Source of the DNA: Coturnix japonica
Taxonomy: Eukaryota > Chordata > Aves > Galliformes > Phasianidae
Length of the DNA stretch: 64,000 nt
Direction: 5' to 3'
Assembly (NCBI RefSeq): GCF_001577835.2
Contig: NC_029542.1
Coordinates: 841,524 to 905,523, forward strand
Shown: one piece after another, positions 37,201 to 56,765 of the stretch
Layout: every line of letters starts with the position of its first letter
How positions within the stretch are numbered: the first letter of the stretch is position 1
The notes under the pieces: model-generated
What the model saw: only the letters and a program-made list of their open reading frames with translations
Databases searched by the model: none
What the model was told of the DNA's origin: nothing
Made by a program: the position numbers and the translations under genes

Positions 37201-39070
37201 GGAGAGGTGTGAGAATTAACCACGGGGTTTGGAGGGATGTAGGGAGCAGCCGTGGGGATGGAGGGGCACGAGGAGCAGGTGCGGAGATGGAAGGGTGTGT
37301 GTGCACAGAAGGACATGGGAACCAGCCATGGGGAAGGAGGGCTGGTGGGGCAGTGGGACGCAGGGCAGGGCTGACGCTGCTCTTTCCCAGCTGCTGGAGA
37401 TGAAATCAACAGACCGTAAGCAGACGCTGCTGCATTACCTGGTGCGGGTGATCACGGACAAGTACCCTGAGCTGACCGGCTTCCACACCGAGCTGCATTT
37501 CCTTGACAAGGCGGGCTCAGGTAGCACCCATGGGCGTGGGGCTGGGGGCCGTGGCGGGTGCAGCCCCCGCCCCGGGGACCGTCTGAGCCCACCCTGATCC
37601 TGGAGCTGGTTGCTGACCGCCCTCCCCGCAGTGTCCCTGGACGGCGTGTTGCAGGATGTGCGGAGCCTGCAGCAGGGCATGGAGCTCACCTGCAAGGAGT
37701 TCATGCGGCAGGACGACAGCCTCGTGCTCAAGGAGTTCCTCAAGGCCAACACGGAGCTGATGGAGAAGCTGCAGGCTGACAGCAAAACTGCCAAGGTGGG
37801 TGTTGGGCCCCCAGTCCTGTGCCGGGATACCCCGTTGTGCTCCCTGCTCACACCTGTGCCCCATGGGAGAGGCTGTAGGAGGGCTGCTGCCAGCCCCCAA
37901 CCCCAGATCTCTGCCCACAGGAGGCCTATGAGTCGGCCGTGGAATACTTCGGGGAGAACCCCAAGACCTGTCCCCCCACTACATTCTTCCCCATGTTCAT
38001 GCGCTTCATCAGAGCCTACAAGGTAGGAGGGGATGGGGGTGTCCTGTTCCTGGGGTTGGGAGGGGATGAAGCCACGAGTGCGGCTGGGGGCTCCCTGCCC
38101 ACATGGACCCACACGGGCACTCAGAGCATCCTCTGGGGCAGCTGCGGATCCAGGCACCGGGCTGCGCTGCTGGGGAGCACCAAGGAGAGGGAGCAGGGCG
38201 CTGAGCTCCCCCAGCAGCCCCCAGCTCAGCCCGCCCTCCCTGCGCTCCTCCCCAGAAAGCAGAGCAGGACATCGAGCTGTGGAAGAAACAAGAGGCTGCG
38301 GCCAAGGAAGCGGAGTCCGGACCCCCCGGCAGTGAGGAGCAGCCGGACATGAAGGTACCCGGTGATGGGACGGGACCCTGCGGCATCGCTGCCCCAGCAA
38401 ACCCCGCACAGCCACAGCCACGAGGCAGCGGCCTGGGTCTGTCTGTGCCCTCGTGGGGTGGCCTTGCACCCAGAGCACGTTGCCTGTGGGAGAGAGCAAG
38501 AGACCGGGGGAGATGGGCAGCACGGGGATGGGCTGCTCACCCCGCTGTCCCCTCTGCAGTCACCGTTCCAGAAAGCCAAGCGGCAGCAGATGGACATGAT
38601 CGCTGAGCTGAAGAAGAAGCAGATGGTGAAGGAGCCGCTCATTTATGAAGGCAAAGACGGAGCCATCGAGGACATTATTTCAGGTGAGCGGCTCAGCGTC
38701 CCCCTGCAGCCAATACAGCTGGGGGCGGGACATTGGGGGGCACGGTGATGTTCTGGGCCTCAGTGGCACAGCAGGGACCGCCTGGGGGTACGGGGGTGTC
38801 AGCAAGGACCGGGGGGACCCCAGCACCGTGCAGAGCCCAGACCCACCTGCAGCACCTTCCTGTCGCACGCAGCGGGGCTGCCCACCTCTCTGCCCTGTCT
38901 CACAGCTCTTCCTCCTCTTCTGCTCCTCCTTCCTCCCCTCCTTCCTCCTCCTCGCTGTCTGTGGATCGCTGTGCTCAGCTCTGAAAACTGTTCCTTTCAC
39001 GGCCCGGACGGGCAAACGCTCGTCCCGGCTCTTCTGCGACGTGAGCTTCAGCGAGGAGAGCCCGCTGTAG
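22300..39070 (+). CDS. FMNL1: Formin-like protein 1 (FMNL1)
   Basis: Diaphanous-related formin that nucleates and elongates unbranched actin, mainly in leukocytes. Coding exons: 22300-22479, 29378-29461, 29755-29838, 29930-30003, 30597-30680, 30909-31049, 32522-32630, 32911-32987, 33060-33153, 33486-33560, 33940-34050, 34161-34310, 34412-34513, 34614-34833, 35047-35334, 35420-35541, 36094-36296, 36385-36619, 36708-36776, 36861-36941, 37391-37520, 37632-37795, 37921-38022, 38256-38354, 38560-38683, 38979-39070. All junctions are phase-consistent; total 1097 aa (human 1100). Order: N-myristoylation signal MGNAAGG, GTPase-binding/FH3 armadillo region (about 60-500), proline-rich FH1 (about 530-620), FH2 (from about 625, [10 protein letters not shown], with [12 protein letters not shown] and [19 protein letters not shown]), and DAD ([11 protein letters not shown], about 1037). 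The FH1 exon has an in-frame TGA at 35127 and changes frame internally; see findings. The end SFSEESPL matches the human FMNL1 tail. Confidence 0.95.
22480..29377 (+). other. FMNL1 intron 1
   Basis: A 6.9-kb first intron is unusually long for this gene, whose other introns are mostly under 1 kb. No alternative coding exon was recognised in it. It contains one short CR1-derived piece near 27.7 kb and no other clear repeats. Confidence 0.7.
27690..27785 (+). mobile_element. CR1 LINE 3'-end remnant in FMNL1 intron 1
   Basis: TTGATCTCTGCAGGTCCCTTCCAACTCAGGACATTCTATG is the typical CR1 3' terminus in plus orientation (split here for reference at 27738-27778). Only the tail is recognisable. Confidence 0.6.
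35047..35334 (+). other. FMNL1: FMNL1 FH1 exon with frame changes
   Basis: This 288-base exon starts and ends in the same frame, but that frame contains a TGA at 35127-35129. Proline-rich FH1-like sequence with a PPLPG motif appears in three different frames along it: [17 protein letters not shown] in one (about 35113-35163), [11 protein letters not shown] in another (about 35185-35217) and [18 protein letters not shown] in the flanking frame (from about 35214). Long C-runs separate the segments, so length errors or real indels there are likely. A tiny intron is less likely because no suitable splice pair is visible. Confidence 0.7.
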
Positions 39071-39223
39071 CGGCTGCTGTAGGTACCGGGGCGGGGGGCG
39101 CCGGCAGGGGGCTGCGGCACGGCGGGTCTGCAGGGCAGGGCTGGGAGCTGCGGGTACCGCTATGGCAGAAGGGCCGGGCCGGGCTGCAGCTCAGCTCCGC
39201 TCTGTTCTTTCCTCCCGCTGCAG

Positions 39224-39327
39224 ATCTGCGGAACAACCCGTACCGACGCGCTGATAAGGGCCGCGGCAGCGCCAAGAAGCGGGCGGCGGGGCAGAGCCTG
39301 CAGGCAACGGCGGACATGGCGCTGTGA
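39224..39327 (+). CDS. FMNL1: FMNL1 alternative terminal exon
   Basis: A perfect acceptor (CTGCAG) at 39223 opens an exon that joins exon 25 (ending 38683) in the same phase as the regular last exon. It encodes DLRNNPYRRADKGRG... and ends ATADMAL at TGA 39325-39327, for a 1101-aa isoform. The start DLRNNPYRRAD closely resembles the alternative C-termini of FMNL2 and FMNL3 (DLRNQPYRRAD type). This indicates an inherited alternative tail that replaces the basic segment after the DAD. Transcript evidence is needed to show it is used. Confidence 0.7.
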
Positions 39328-39799
39328 GCCGCGCCGGGACGCGGGGTGGGAGCGGGGCCCGCTCGGCTCCGTCCGCCCCCATGGCCCCCATCGCCCCCAT
39401 GGCCCCGCACACCGCGGGGCTGCCCCAGCGCTTGCTTCGTTCTCCCGGCGGGCGGAGCGGGCAGCGCCGCGAGCTGCTTCCCGGAGCTGCCGCATCGCAC
39501 TCAGCGCTCGGGGCGGCTCTTGGCCCCGCTGCGCCCTTCAGCTGCCGGTGCCTTTGACCTCCTGCCGCCGGGCAGGAGCGGCGCTGCCGGTGCCTCTCGT
39601 CCCTCGGAGCCCATGGACGGCTCGTTCTGCAGAGCCGGCTGTGCCCCCATCACGGAGCTGCTGCCAACATCCCACCTGGGAGCCCCAGCAGCTGGCGGGG
39701 TGCTGTTTTAACGCTCACTTTCTACGTCTTCCTTAACATCTCCGTGCTGGAGGAGCACGGCCCGGCGCTCCCGTGGGTTCACAGTGGCTGGACCCAGCG

Positions 39800-39822
39800 C
39801 TGCTGCTGCTGCTGCTGCTGCT
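39800..39822 (+). repeat. (CTG)n run in FMNL1 3' UTR
   Basis: About seven CTG units lie within the presumed FMNL1 3' UTR. Confidence 0.75.
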
Positions 39823-40040
39823 CCCCCCGCAGCGCCCGGCTCCGCTCCGTTCCCCGCTGCCCCCGTCCCGGCTGCCCGGAACGCAGCTCCCCGCTGTAAC
39901 TAACGCTGCTCCTGGGGAAGGGCTGGGAATATGAATGCGTAACTTATAAATGCCTTGAAGCCAGAGATGTAAAACATTAACCGCTCCTTTGGATACGGCA
40001 GTATTTTTATATACCGAGGGCCTGTTAAAGCAGAACTGCT

Positions 40041-40046
40041 AATAAA
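40041..40046 (+). terminator. FMNL1 poly(A) signal
   Basis: AATAAA, followed by a GU-rich stretch (GGTGCTGGTAATGCTGG), lies about 710 bases beyond the alternative stop and is a good end for both FMNL1 tails. Confidence 0.7.
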
Positions 40047-40165
40047 CCGACCCGAGTGCGGAGCGGTGCTGGTAATGCTGGCAATTTGTGCTGGCTCCAC
40101 TTGCTCTCGGGGCCGGCGCAGCAATGACAGCCCGTGGTCCGCCTTTCTTTTCTTCATCCCCAGCT

Positions 40166-40171
40166 TTTATT
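40166..40171 (-). terminator. Probable MAP3K14 poly(A) signal
   Basis: TTTATT on the plus strand is AATAAA for the minus-strand gene. It would give MAP3K14 a 3' UTR of about 1.35 kb and put its end only about 100 bases from the FMNL1 end. No closer canonical signal was seen. The downstream GU-rich element is weak. Confidence 0.5.
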
Positions 40172-41523
40172 TCTCCCCGGTGAAGCTGCAGGTCACCTTC
40201 ACCCCCCCAGCCCCGCTCGGCCCCGCTGTGCACCCGCAGCCCCCGGAGCGGCGTTAATGCTGTACGGGAGGCGTGAAGCTCTGCAGGCTGCGCCGGGAAA
40301 CGCATCGCGGTTATTGGGATGCTTCCATGGGGGGCTGAGGTTCAGAACAGCCGGGAGCCCGATTCACACAGCGGGTTAAGTGCTCGAGAACAAAAAAGTG
40401 CTATAAGGGATTAAACCCACAGAGGGGATGGGTTTGAGTTTTCTTCGAGAGTTCCACTTTCCTACAGCAGCTCAGCTGTACGGCTCCGGTTGGGGACAAC
40501 GCTGCCACGGGTGGTGGGAGCTGGAGGGAGCAGCTGTGGGGCACAGCTCAAAGCTCCAGAGCTGGATCAGGGCTCCATCAGCTGCTTTAAGTGAGTTTCC
40601 CTTCACCGCCGGCCCAGAGCTGTCAGCAAAGGGAGAGCAGCACCTGCCCACCCGAACTGGGCACACGTGGGTTCAACACACAAAATAGAAACACACAAAT
40701 CAGTCATTAAGTTCCCCAGAAATAAAGGCACAAAAGCCCATCTGCTGCCCAGCCCGTGAGGAGGGGCTGAACCGGGGCTGGATCCACAGCTGGATGCGGG
40801 ATGGAGAGATGGAATCTGGCAGCACAGGTTGGCTGAGCTGACATCCTTCCTCTGCCCCATTGCCTGCAGTGGAGCCGTGGGGCTGCAGCCGTGGCTCTGC
40901 CCAGCCAGGCCGTGCTCCTCCAGCAGGAGCAGATGGGCAGATGAGAGCTGCAAGCAAATCTCATTCTGGAAACAAAGCTCTTTTGTGATTCAGGAAGGAA
41001 AGGTCTGCATGGAAGGTGAGACCAGAACCCCGGCAGTTACTGCTGTGTCTTCTCTTGAGGCAGAGCTGCTGCCACCCACAGCCTGCAGCCAGGTCCCGGC
41101 CTTCCTGCAGCTCAGAGGACACCAACCTGCTCCCCTGGGTGCTCTGAGGACACACAGCCTCCTTCCAGCCCAGCAACAACTGGCTTCCCTTTGCTGAGCA
41201 ATGGGAGCTCTCACCCGGCCTCCACATCCTCCTGATGAGCACAATCGTATTCCTCTCAAGAGCAGAAATTGCCACCTCCCATTCTCAAGCTCAATGTAAC
41301 ACACCCAAAACAAGCACTGCCCCACTGTTCTGGGGAATATCTACGCTTCAGGTCATGTCCTGAAAGGGGCCGGAACGGCGGCGAGGTGAGAGCACCGTGC
41401 TGAGCCACTATCCTACTGCAGCACCAGGCTCCAGCACGTGGTGCTCCATGGCAGGGGGTGCTTGGAAGCTTTTGCAATTCCACGTTTCAGCGAGGTACAA
41501 AACCCTCTCCAACAGGAGCGGCC

Positions 41524-50609
<9,086 letters not shown>

Positions 50610-53566
50610 TTCACAGCTTCACAGCCCCTAATGAGGAATGGGAAAATAAAAGCACAACACTCATTATAACACCTCCCAGGCAAAGCAGCTCCACACTCGG
50701 GAGAAAAAGAAGCCTGCCCACGGCGTCCATTAACACTGATCCAATGCAAAGCAAGGCTCGACGCAGCGCTGAGCATGGAAGCCAAGACAAACCCACCCCC
50801 ACCAGCTCCCACGCGGGGCTGTACCCCATCATCACAGCCACCCCTGCCCCTTCTCTACAGAAATCAAGGCAGATCTCAGGGCTGTAAAACAATCCCTCGG
50901 AGCAGCAGAAGCCGGCAGCAGATGACTAACAGTGAGCCTGCAGCGCACACCAACAGGCTCAGAGCTATTTTTACACTCACTGCTGCCCCGTCTGCATTAA
51001 CTCTGTCCCTCCTTGCCCTCTCCTCACCTTCAGGGGCTGCAGAGCAAAGCCCTGCCCACCCCTGAGAGCGCGCAGCTCTGCAAGGTGCTCCTCGGTTAAA
51101 AGGTAATAGAGGGAGGGGAGATGTGGAACCGCAACCGCCTGATAAGGAAAGGAGCAGCACGGGAACATCGATGGGAGTGAAATCTGAAGGGGGAACCTCA
51201 CTGGGCAGCACACAAAGCTCATGTGGGTCGATGGGGCACTGTGGGCTCCGGAGCTGCCAGCTCCAAGCACTGCCATCCAACCTGCAGGCTTTACAGGACC
51301 CCAAAACCAATGTGCAGCTCAGAGCACCTGGGAGCTGTGATGAAAAGGAACCGATGCAGAACTTCTACATAATGGCTGCAGCAGATGAGCAGCTCAGGAT
51401 GGACCACGCAGCACTGAGCCCCATGATGCTCCAATGTAAGTGCTGTGAGCTGTGAGCTGTGCCCCCCATCCTGCCCTCCTGCACTGAGCGCACCTGGCGC
51501 TGCGGGTCCCAGCTCTGCTGCTTTCAGAACCTCCTCTGGCTCATCCACATCACTGAGACTCAACTCTTGATTTCAGTACCCCTGGCTTCCTTCCTTCCTC
51601 CTGCAGATGTGTGCACGGGCTCGTGCTTTGCCAGAGGAAAAGGAGAGGTCAGGTAACGAGGCACTAAGTGAAGGCGAGCGCTGCAGCACCGATCCACGCA
51701 GGGCCCTGGATGGCAGCGGGAAGGGTTGTTGAGGAAGGCTGCAGCTCTCAGCCCGTTAACCAACGTCAGTTCTCACTGCTGTAAAATAGAAAGTGCAGTT
51801 GTACAGAACGAAAGCCGACATGGTATCAGTTGTGCTGCGGCAGCACCGGCACAGAGCTGACGGCTTCCGCTGGGAGCTGCATGGGGCTGCGGGGCACAGA
51901 GCAGTGCTGCGGGGCTTCCTGCTCCTTCCACCTTCCCCCCAGCAGCTCCCCGCTGCCCCTTCCCACCCCAGCAGTGTCCTGCATTGCACACAGCTCTGCT
52001 CTCCCAATCTGAGTGTGCTGCAGCTGCTTCATGTTGACATTTCACGTCGTCTCCATGAGGTTTCCCACTTCCTTATTGAGAAGAGCGCGATGAGCAGCGC
52101 TGACTTGGGGACTCCACCAACACAACACAATGCCCTCAGCTCCAGCAGGACAAGGCTGGGCTGCCACGTTGGGGCTCCAGCCCAAACTCAGGCGGTTCCG
52201 TTCCCAGCAGCGTCAGCTCACAGCATGTTACTGCAGCGCAGAGCAGCTCCGTGCTGACGGGAGGGAGAAGTTTCGCTTTGTCTCAGTAGGGATTGAGAAA
52301 AGAAAGCTGCAGCGCTCAGCACACGCCCCTTGTCCTTAACTCACACACTGCGCACGCAAAGAGAGGAGAAAAGACTTCCTGGAGGTACGAGGAGCTCCGG
52401 GCTGGGAAGGAGCACAGGCTGCAGGGCAGCAGCCAGAGCAGGAGGTGCAATGCTGGGCTGCTCCTCACACTGTGCTGCCTCCTCTGTACGGTGCTGCCTC
52501 CTCTGCATGGTGCTCCCATGGCCTGATGGCTCCCATTGCCCTCCAGCTGTGCAGGACTCCCGGTGCTGTCAGTGAGGTTTGTTACAGACACCTCCTGTTC
52601 CACTGGTTTGATGGCAAGCACTGCAAGCTCCTATTTCTGCTTACCCTGGGATGGAGAGCACCAGTATCCACCCGGCCCTCCTGCAGCCGGGACACAAGAG
52701 CTGCAGGGAAACATCCGTGAGCAGAACTCCATGTACCAACCATCTGTCGCTGTTTCCCTCAGCACGAGTCCCTTCATGAGCAGAGATGTGAATGGCAGCG
52801 TGTCCCCATGTGTTTGATGCACTCAGCTTTCCCAGCTCAGAGCCCACCGCCAGCACTCTGCCCTGCAGCCCATGGGACACAGCTGCACCCGGCTGGGTCA
52901 CCCCCAGCACCGAGTGGATCCGAACCAGCTCCGTGCTGTCAGCAGGGCCCAGCGCTCACTGTGACACCGCAGCACAGCCCGAGCCTTCCAACTCACACCT
53001 ACAGACACCAAACAACCCCAAAGTTCTGCCCAGCTCAGCACACATGGAAGCTCCTCAGCGTTATAAGGGCCGGGTACCGGCCGGGCCGCCCTTCACACGC
53101 GCTGAGCCCGGAGCGGCCCAAGGGAAGCGGCGATCCCAGCTCGGCCCCGCCACAACGCGCCGCGTTTCACAGCTCGAAGCGGGTGAGTCACCAACGAGGA
53201 ATTCAAAGGCAGCGCCACGACCGGGCAGCGGCACGGCCTGAACGGCGGCACGGCCTGAACAGCGGCACCGGCCCGAACGGCGGCACGGCCCGAACAGCGG
53301 CACGGCAACGGCACGGCACGGCACGGCCCGGCCCGGCCCGCCCCGGCCCGGCTTGAGGTAAGGCGCTCCTCGTCCCCGCCCCGCCCCAGGCCCACCCCGC
53401 ATACCCCAGCCCCCTGCCCCGCTGACCCTGTTCCCGCAGCCCTCCCTCCCTCCCTCCCTCCCTCCGGTACCGGCCGATCTCGTCGCTCCTCCGCGCTCCG
53501 GTCTTCGGTGCCGCCCGCCCCGCACACACCCCGTCCGTCCCGCCGTCCGTCCCGCCGCTCCCTCAC
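50610..53566 (-). other. MAP3K14 5' UTR intron
   Basis: The coding start exon has an acceptor (CATTAG) whose exon edge is at 50627, giving an 18-base 5' UTR on that exon. The rest of the 5' UTR is spliced from a non-coding first exon in the CpG island at about 53.6 kb. No coding exon of another gene was recognised inside. Confidence 0.6.
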
Positions 53567-53960
53567 ACTGACAGGCGCGGGCGCCGCCGGTCCCGCCCCA
53601 TCCGCCTGGCAGCCAATCACCGCGCTCCGATCCTCCTCTTGCCCCGCCCATTCTCCTCCCGCTCCGCCCCGCAGCCAATCGCCTCCCTTCGTTTTCTCTC
53701 GCCCCGCCCCATCTGACCCGCGGCCAATCACCGCCCAGGATTCCCTCCCCGCCTCCCGGCCGGTTTCCCGGAAGGGCGGAGCTTCCGGCGAACAGCCCCG
53801 CCCACCGCCTCGTGCAGGTGGTACTGCGCACGCGCGGTTTGTGGGCGCGCATGCGCAGAGCGAGCGGTGGGCGGGGCGGAGCTGCGGGGCTGCGGGTCGG
53901 TGTGAGGGGGAGGGGCGGGTGGTGCCATGAAGGGAGGAGGGGCCGGGCTGAACGGGCCGG
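53070..53960 (-). promoter_or_regulatory. MAP3K14 CpG-island promoter and non-coding exon 1
   Basis: The block is CpG-dense. A minus-strand donor (CTGTCAGT before GTGAGG) puts the end of a non-coding first exon at 53567. Just upstream (plus coordinates 53600-53730) lie three CCAAT motifs read on the plus strand, with GCCCCGCCC boxes between them, a typical TATA-less arrangement. A CCCT repeat lies at about 53440-53465 and CGGCACGGCCCGAA-type repeats at 53220-53345. A plus-strand GTGAGT near 53183 leaves room for an antisense or divergent transcript. Confidence 0.65.
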
Positions 53961-54059
53961 GCTGAACGGGACGGGCACGGAACCAATAATGCTGCGGCAC
54001 CGCCCCCCCCCCCGGCTGTGTAGCACAAACTGCTCCCGTGCCCCGCAGCTCCACCTTTG

Positions 54060-54845
54060 TGCCCTGCAGCACCTAGCCCATATCCCCACATATCCCCCAT
54101 ATCTCCCTATATCTCCCCATATCTCCCCATATCCCCCCATATACCCCCCGTGTCCCCCCGTGTCCCCCCATATCCCCCCCCATAGGACCCCTGTGACCCC
54201 ATATCCCCCATTATCCCCTATATCTATATCCCCCATATTCTCCTCCGTGTCCCCATATCCTCTGTGTCCCCATATCCACCTCCCGTGTCCCCTTGTCCCC
54301 CCATATCCCCCCATATCTTCTCCGTGTCCTCATATCCCCCCTTATCCCCCTATATCCTATATCCCCCCATATCTCCTCCGTCTCCCCATATTCCCCTCTG
54401 TGTCCCCCTCTGTGTCCCCATATCCCTCCATATCCCCCCAGTGTCCCCATATCCCCCCCGTGTCCCCTTGTTCCCCCATATCTCCTCCGTGTCCCCATAT
54501 CCCCGCCCAGTGTCCCCTTGTCCCCCCACATCCTCCCATATCTCCTCCGTGTCCTCATATCTCCCCATATCCCCCTATCCCCCATATCCCCCCGTGTCCC
54601 CATATCTCATCTGTGTCCGCGATCCCCCCGTGTCCCCATATTCCACCATATTCCCTCCGTGTCCCCATATCCCCCGGTGTCCCCATATCCCCCTCCCTGT
54701 GTCATATCCACCATTACCTTCGATGTCCCCATATCCCCCCCGTGTCCCTATATCCCTCCATATCTCACCATATCCCCCTCCCCGTGTCCCCATATCCCCC
54801 GTGCCCCCATTATATCCCCTATTACCCCCATTATATCCCCATCAC
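54060..54845. repeat. Large CCCCATATCCCCC / CCCCGTGTCCCC minisatellite
   Basis: About 780 bases of degenerate units alternating CCATATCCCC and CCGTGTCCCC. The plus strand is almost free of G apart from GTG; the minus strand is a continuous series of G4-G6 runs. The long open frames on both strands are products of the repeat. Confidence 0.92.
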
Positions 54846-55408
54846 ACACTGGACGCCGCCTGAGGTTTGCGGCGGATTCTCCCGCTGTCCCGGCTCTGGG
54901 CGCAGCGTTACGGTCACAAACTCAGCCCCCCCCTCCGCTCCGAACGGACCCTCCGGCGATAACGGAGCTGGTTCGGACCGTGGGTGTCGGCAAAGAACTC
55001 GCAGCGTCCGCTGCTCACAAAGGGAACACGGAGAAGCGCTGCCTCGCGGCGGGGTTTTCAATGCAGGGACGGACGGAGCGGCCCAACTCCGGGTTGTGCT
55101 GCAGGGATCGAAGTTCGGGGCGAACGCGAACGGAGCGAGAGTGAGAACCGCTGTTACGGTGCGCGATGAACCGGCTGCATCCGCTCCTCCGTGAGCAGCT
55201 CACCGCGGTCACAGCGTTACACGGGGATGGACGGGGCAGCAAATGGCCCAAAGGTTTCACTTCCCGGCTCACACGGGCGGGTCTGACATCCACCCCCACG
55301 CGTGGGGCGCAGCTTTGGATGCTGCATCGTGCAGGGCTTTAACGCCGGGTTGGCGAACATCGTGGTGCTGCATGGACAGACCTGGTGCTCCCTCGGGCTC
55401 CCTGGAGG

Positions 55409-55461
55409 TCGTGTCGTGTCGTATCGTGTCGTATCGTGTCGTGTCGTGTCGTGTCGTGTCG
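55409..55461. repeat. (GTGTC)n pentanucleotide repeat
   Basis: About ten GTGTC/GTATC units, each with a CpG at the unit boundary, run through this block. Two units carry GTATC. Confidence 0.9.
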
Positions 55462-55656
55462 GTGCTCTTTAGAACAGCGCTGCTCTGTGTTTGCAGGCGC
55501 TCCGTCACAGCTCCTCCCTCCCCAAGGCAGAAGCAGCGCTTCATGCAGGTCGCTTTCATTCCCACTCGCTGTGATCCTCACTGAGCAGAGCCCCACACCT
55601 CGCAGTCCATCACAGAGCTCTGCCACGCGGCTGCTCCGGGGTTAAAAAGAGCAGAA

Positions 55657-55973
55657 ATGGCCACAACGATCCCTGCGCTGCACGCAGCGGCTCTGCTGAT
55701 GGCTGCTGTGGGGTGCGGGATGGCTCTGATGCTGATCACTGTTATCGCCTTCAAACTGAACTTCGTGTTCTCCACTTCGTGGCTTGAAGTGAGAAATCAG
55801 AAGCAGCCTCACTGGGTTTCCAAAGCTTTTCATCTGCTCCTTCGAATAGCAATCAGTTCCAATTAATCAGCTTTCTGCCCCCGCAGGCAATGAGCTCCTG
55901 TGCGACTTCCTCTTATCTCTGCCAAAATAGGATCGTTCTGAACAAGTTCTGCTTTCTGGCTCCGTTCTGTTAG
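55657..55973 (+). CDS. Candidate small single-pass membrane protein (unrecognised)
   Basis: The ATG at 55657 opens a frame whose first 39 residues (MATTIPALHAAALLMAAVGC...) form one long hydrophobic segment suited to a transmembrane helix. Unspliced, it ends after 69 residues at 55866. A plausible donor (GAA before GTGAGA, 55788) and a strong acceptor (CCCCCGCAG, 55886) would join, in frame, a second exon 55887-55973 ending FLAPFC, for 72 residues with several cysteines. No family was recognised. It lies between the MAP3K14 promoter and MYO1D. The frame could be chance; conservation has not been tested. Confidence 0.25.
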
Positions 55974-56439
55974 CAGGAAACGCGTCTGAACCGCTGCATG
56001 TCCCGACCCCAGCAGCTCCAGTCGGGGCCGGGTGGGCACAGAGCACGAAGAGCCGCCCCCAGGTGAGCCCTGCAGCCGGGCTGGGGGTTCAGGATACGTT
56101 GGAAAATAAGCACAAAATGTTTGTTTTCTTTTTAATCCCAGCTCCGAGAGTGGAAAAGTAAGTGAAGAAATTCCAGTGTTGGTTGGTTGGTTGGTTTTTT
56201 TTCCTTTTTAAGAAAAGAAATATTTATGTATAGGCTGGAGAAAGGAGTTGCTGGATCGTCAGCACTGCTTTTAATGGAATACTCCTTGCTTTGACTGGTA
56301 ACTGATTAACCCAAAATGAGCACAGAGGGAGCTGGACGGGGCTCCATTTCGTTCCATTTCATTCCATTTCTTGGACTTGTTTCTTAAAGATGCGTTTTGG
56401 AGAAATCTTTTATTCATCTTGAGTTTAGAATCAGAGTCA

Positions 56440-56765
56440 CGGGATGGATTTGGTTGGGTTGGAGGGAGCTCAGAGGACACAGAATCGTGGAATCATGGCA
56501 TTGGGTTGGGTTGAGAAGACCTTAAAGATCATAGAACTGTGGAATCACGGCATGGTTGGGTTGGAAGGGACCTTAAGGGTTGTAGAGCCGTGGGATCATG
56601 GCACAGCTGGGTTGGAGGGACCTCAAAGATCAGAGAACCGTGGAATGATGGCATGGTTGGGTTGGAAGGGACCTTGAGGGTTGTAGAACCATGGGATCAA
56701 GGCACCATTGGGTTGGAAGGGACCTTAAAGCTCACTGAGCTCCAGCCCCCTGCCAAGGGCTGGGT
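56440..56765 (-). mobile_element. CR1 LINE 3' tail, tandemly reiterated
   Basis: The plus strand shows the reverse complement of the CR1 3' end (ATGGTTGGGTTGGAAGGGACCTTAAAG...CCAGCCCCCTGCCAAGGGC). The terminal unit occurs about five times at 60-75-base spacing, each with GGAATCATGGCA...GGGTTGG...GACCTTAAAG. Only the last copy runs into CR1 body sequence. Confidence 0.8.

Noticed and set aside
53061-55194. Open frames of 417 (minus) and 460 (plus) codons
   Set aside because: They run through the MAP3K14 CpG island and the CCCCATATCCCC array. The translations are simple repeats such as GDMGG and SPYPP.
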